DNA of 60,118 nucleotides from Salibacterium aidingense DSM 18341. Lineage in GTDB: Bacteria; Bacillota; Bacilli; Bacillales; Marinococcaceae. Positions 59,461-60,118 of this stretch are shown one piece after another. Positions within the stretch are counted from its first letter, which is position 1. Each line of letters opens with the position of its first letter. Both the position numbers and the translations under genes were made by a program. Below the pieces are notes generated by a model that ran no database searches, had not been told where the DNA came from, and saw only the letters and a program-made list of their open reading frames with translations. The stretch covers positions 1 to 60,118 of the forward strand of contig NZ_AUCI01000020.1 of assembly GCF_000429685.1 (NCBI RefSeq). The letters run 5' to 3'.

Positions 59461-59650
59461 AGCACGAGTCTCGAAGGTACGCTTTATAGCCTGGAAGTCA
59501 TTAAACCAGAGTAATCTTAACCGGTGGCACGGCAAAACAGCAAGATTCGTGCCGGCAGCGCGCCGTAAAGTCTTCCGTCTGAAGCGGATGCGTAACTAAA
59601 GGTTGGTGCTGACGAGGTCCCGGTTATTGTTCTCTGATTTCGGAGTACGG
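59461..59650. other. Noncoding region between repeats
   Basis: No gene seen. Bases 59461-59480 continue the REP-like ending (GCACGAGTCTCG), and the remainder has no recognised structure. Confidence 0.45.
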
Positions 59651-59800
59651 CGGGCGGACTTATATTCCGCTATTGCTTTGATTTTTCCCATTTTGAAGAC
59701 GGAATGGGACATTTGTTCCGTTATTCCCCCTTTTCAGCGTAAAAGAAGCGCTCTGGAGCCCGGATAGCGGAACAAATGTCCGGAAAATCCCCGCAAGCCC
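59651..59800. repeat. Dispersed hairpin-forming repeat, copy B
   Basis: This copy matches 10621-10770 in the same orientation, including GATTTTTCC, AAAAGAAGCG and AGCCCGGATAGCGGAA. GGACATTTGTTCCGTTAT (59707-59724) and ATAGCGGAACAAATGTCC (59764-59781) are inverted arms. Some differences between the copies (ATTCCG/TTCCG with GGAATAAA/GGAACAAA) are compensatory, so pairing is kept. Confidence 0.75.
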
Positions 59801-59852
59801 GCAAATTTTGATGACGTAAAATATTTTGTGTAAGACTTGAAAGCATAAAAAA

Positions 59853-59908
59853 AGGTAGGGTACCCTTTGAAATAACACGAAAATTCATCAAAAGGAGGAA
59901 CCCTACCT
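59853..59908 (+). promoter_or_regulatory. Stem that brackets the transposase ribosome site
   Basis: AGGTAGGGT (59853-59861) is perfectly complementary to ACCCTACCT (59900-59908), which ends one base before the transposase ATG. The ribosome site AAAGGAGG (59891-59898) lies in the loop close to the stem. Transcripts entering from outside would fold and limit translation, as known in other insertion sequences. Confidence 0.55.
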
Positions 59909-60118
59909 ATGAGTCATAGTATAGGACAGAATTGGATCGAAAATCAACTGGATGATATGATACGCCCTTTCGTTAAAGAAAAAATGGAAATGATCATGAG
60001 AGAGGAAATGGAACAATATTTTGAGGTGGAGCATCCGGAACAAACGTATCAAAAAAATGGGTATTATAACCGCAACCTGGATACGAAATACGGGCGAATC
60101 TCGGATCTGCAGGTTCCA
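59909..60118 (+). CDS. IS256-family (mutator type) transposase, 5' part
   Basis: Seventy codons are visible from ATG 59909 to the window edge with no stop. The protein begins MSHSIGQNWIENQLDDMIR and continues with FVKEKMEMIMREEMEQYFEVEHPE, NGYYNRNLDTKYGRI and DLQVP, the recognisable N-terminal region of IS256-type DDE transposases. The catalytic residues lie beyond the edge. AAAGGAGG precedes the start. Confidence 0.88.
   Translation, partial: MSHSIGQNWIENQLDDMIRPFVKEKMEMIMREEMEQYFEVEHPEQTYQKNGYYNRNLDTKYGRISDLQVP

Larger units (their letters stand above)
59811..60118 (+). mobile_element. IS256-family insertion sequence, left part (cut by window edge)
   Basis: The element probably begins near GACGTAAAATATTTTGTGTAAG (59813 onward), a terminal-repeat-like AT-rich end followed by a leader and a transposase gene. 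The right end is outside the window, so neither the partner repeat nor target duplication can be checked. Confidence 0.65.

Noticed and set aside
1-60118. CRISPR arrays, tRNA or rRNA genes
   Set aside because: No regularly spaced short repeats, cloverleaf-like segments or rRNA-like sequence were seen on reading both strands.

Overview
The window reads as a chromosome segment of a low-to-mid GC Gram-positive Bacillaceae, probably a halophilic or alkaliphilic relative of Bacillus. The signs are strong AGGAGG-type ribosome sites, frequent GTG/TTG starts, B. subtilis-like YesL/YesM/YesN, PucABCDE, YkoS and YugO relatives, and very acidic exported proteins. No tRNA, rRNA or CRISPR array was seen. 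Most genes are on the + strand. The exceptions are the ascorbate-type PTS block with its regulator, a lipase-like gene, moaB and one small ORF.

Layout. (1) 1-281: left arm of a long inverted repeat whose partner lies at 59160-59460, so almost the whole window sits between the arms. (2) 390-1277: aldo/keto reductase. (3) 1784-8646: seven-gene cassette (rmlA, rmlB, GT2, wecD-like, small DMT flippase-like, wecE, DUF6044/YkoS-like). It has every enzyme needed to make dTDP-4-acetamido-4,6-dideoxygalactose (Fuc4NAc) and apparently the parts to put it on a lipid carrier, flip it and transfer it outside the cell. (4) 8731-10569: adenine deaminase.

(5) 11210-33436: large accessory catabolic island. 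A secreted multidomain PL9 pectate lyase is followed by a 2-hydroxyacid dehydrogenase, an Ldh-family oxidoreductase, a D-tartrate dehydratase-like enolase-superfamily enzyme, a sugar ABC importer, three Gfo/Idh oxidoreductases, a TIM-barrel isomerase, a YesL protein, BASS and MATE transporters and a YesM/YesN two-component system. Readable control sites include a cre over the lyase promoter, an activator-type promoter with direct repeats 21 bp apart before the importer, and an operator shared by the lyase and dehydrogenase promoters. (6) 33577-35053: mqnB-mqnD of futalosine menaquinone synthesis.

(7) 35589-45563: purine-salvage/catabolism block: NMT1-type ABC importer, DUF2294 protein, ATZ/TRZ-type deaminase and pucABCDE-like xanthine dehydrogenase genes, the latter behind a structured leader. 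(8) 45678-49442 (minus): ascorbate-type PTS IIC and IIB with a PRD regulator carrying its own EIIA domain. (9) 49651-51390: DUF915 hydrolase, a 49-residue CxxC protein and moaB. (10) 51738-57342: LacI-controlled beta-glucoside ABC importer and a GH1 beta-glucosidase broken by a single-base frameshift. (11) 57498-59153: two small ORFs and a YugO-type potassium channel. (12) 59160-60118: right inverted-repeat arm, a hairpin-forming dispersed repeat (second copy near 10.6 kb), and the start of an IS256-family element cut by the window edge.

Functional names rest on recognised motifs and remembered family features; no database search was possible. Family assignments are generally firm. Substrates of the catabolic island and of both PTS/ABC systems are inferred.
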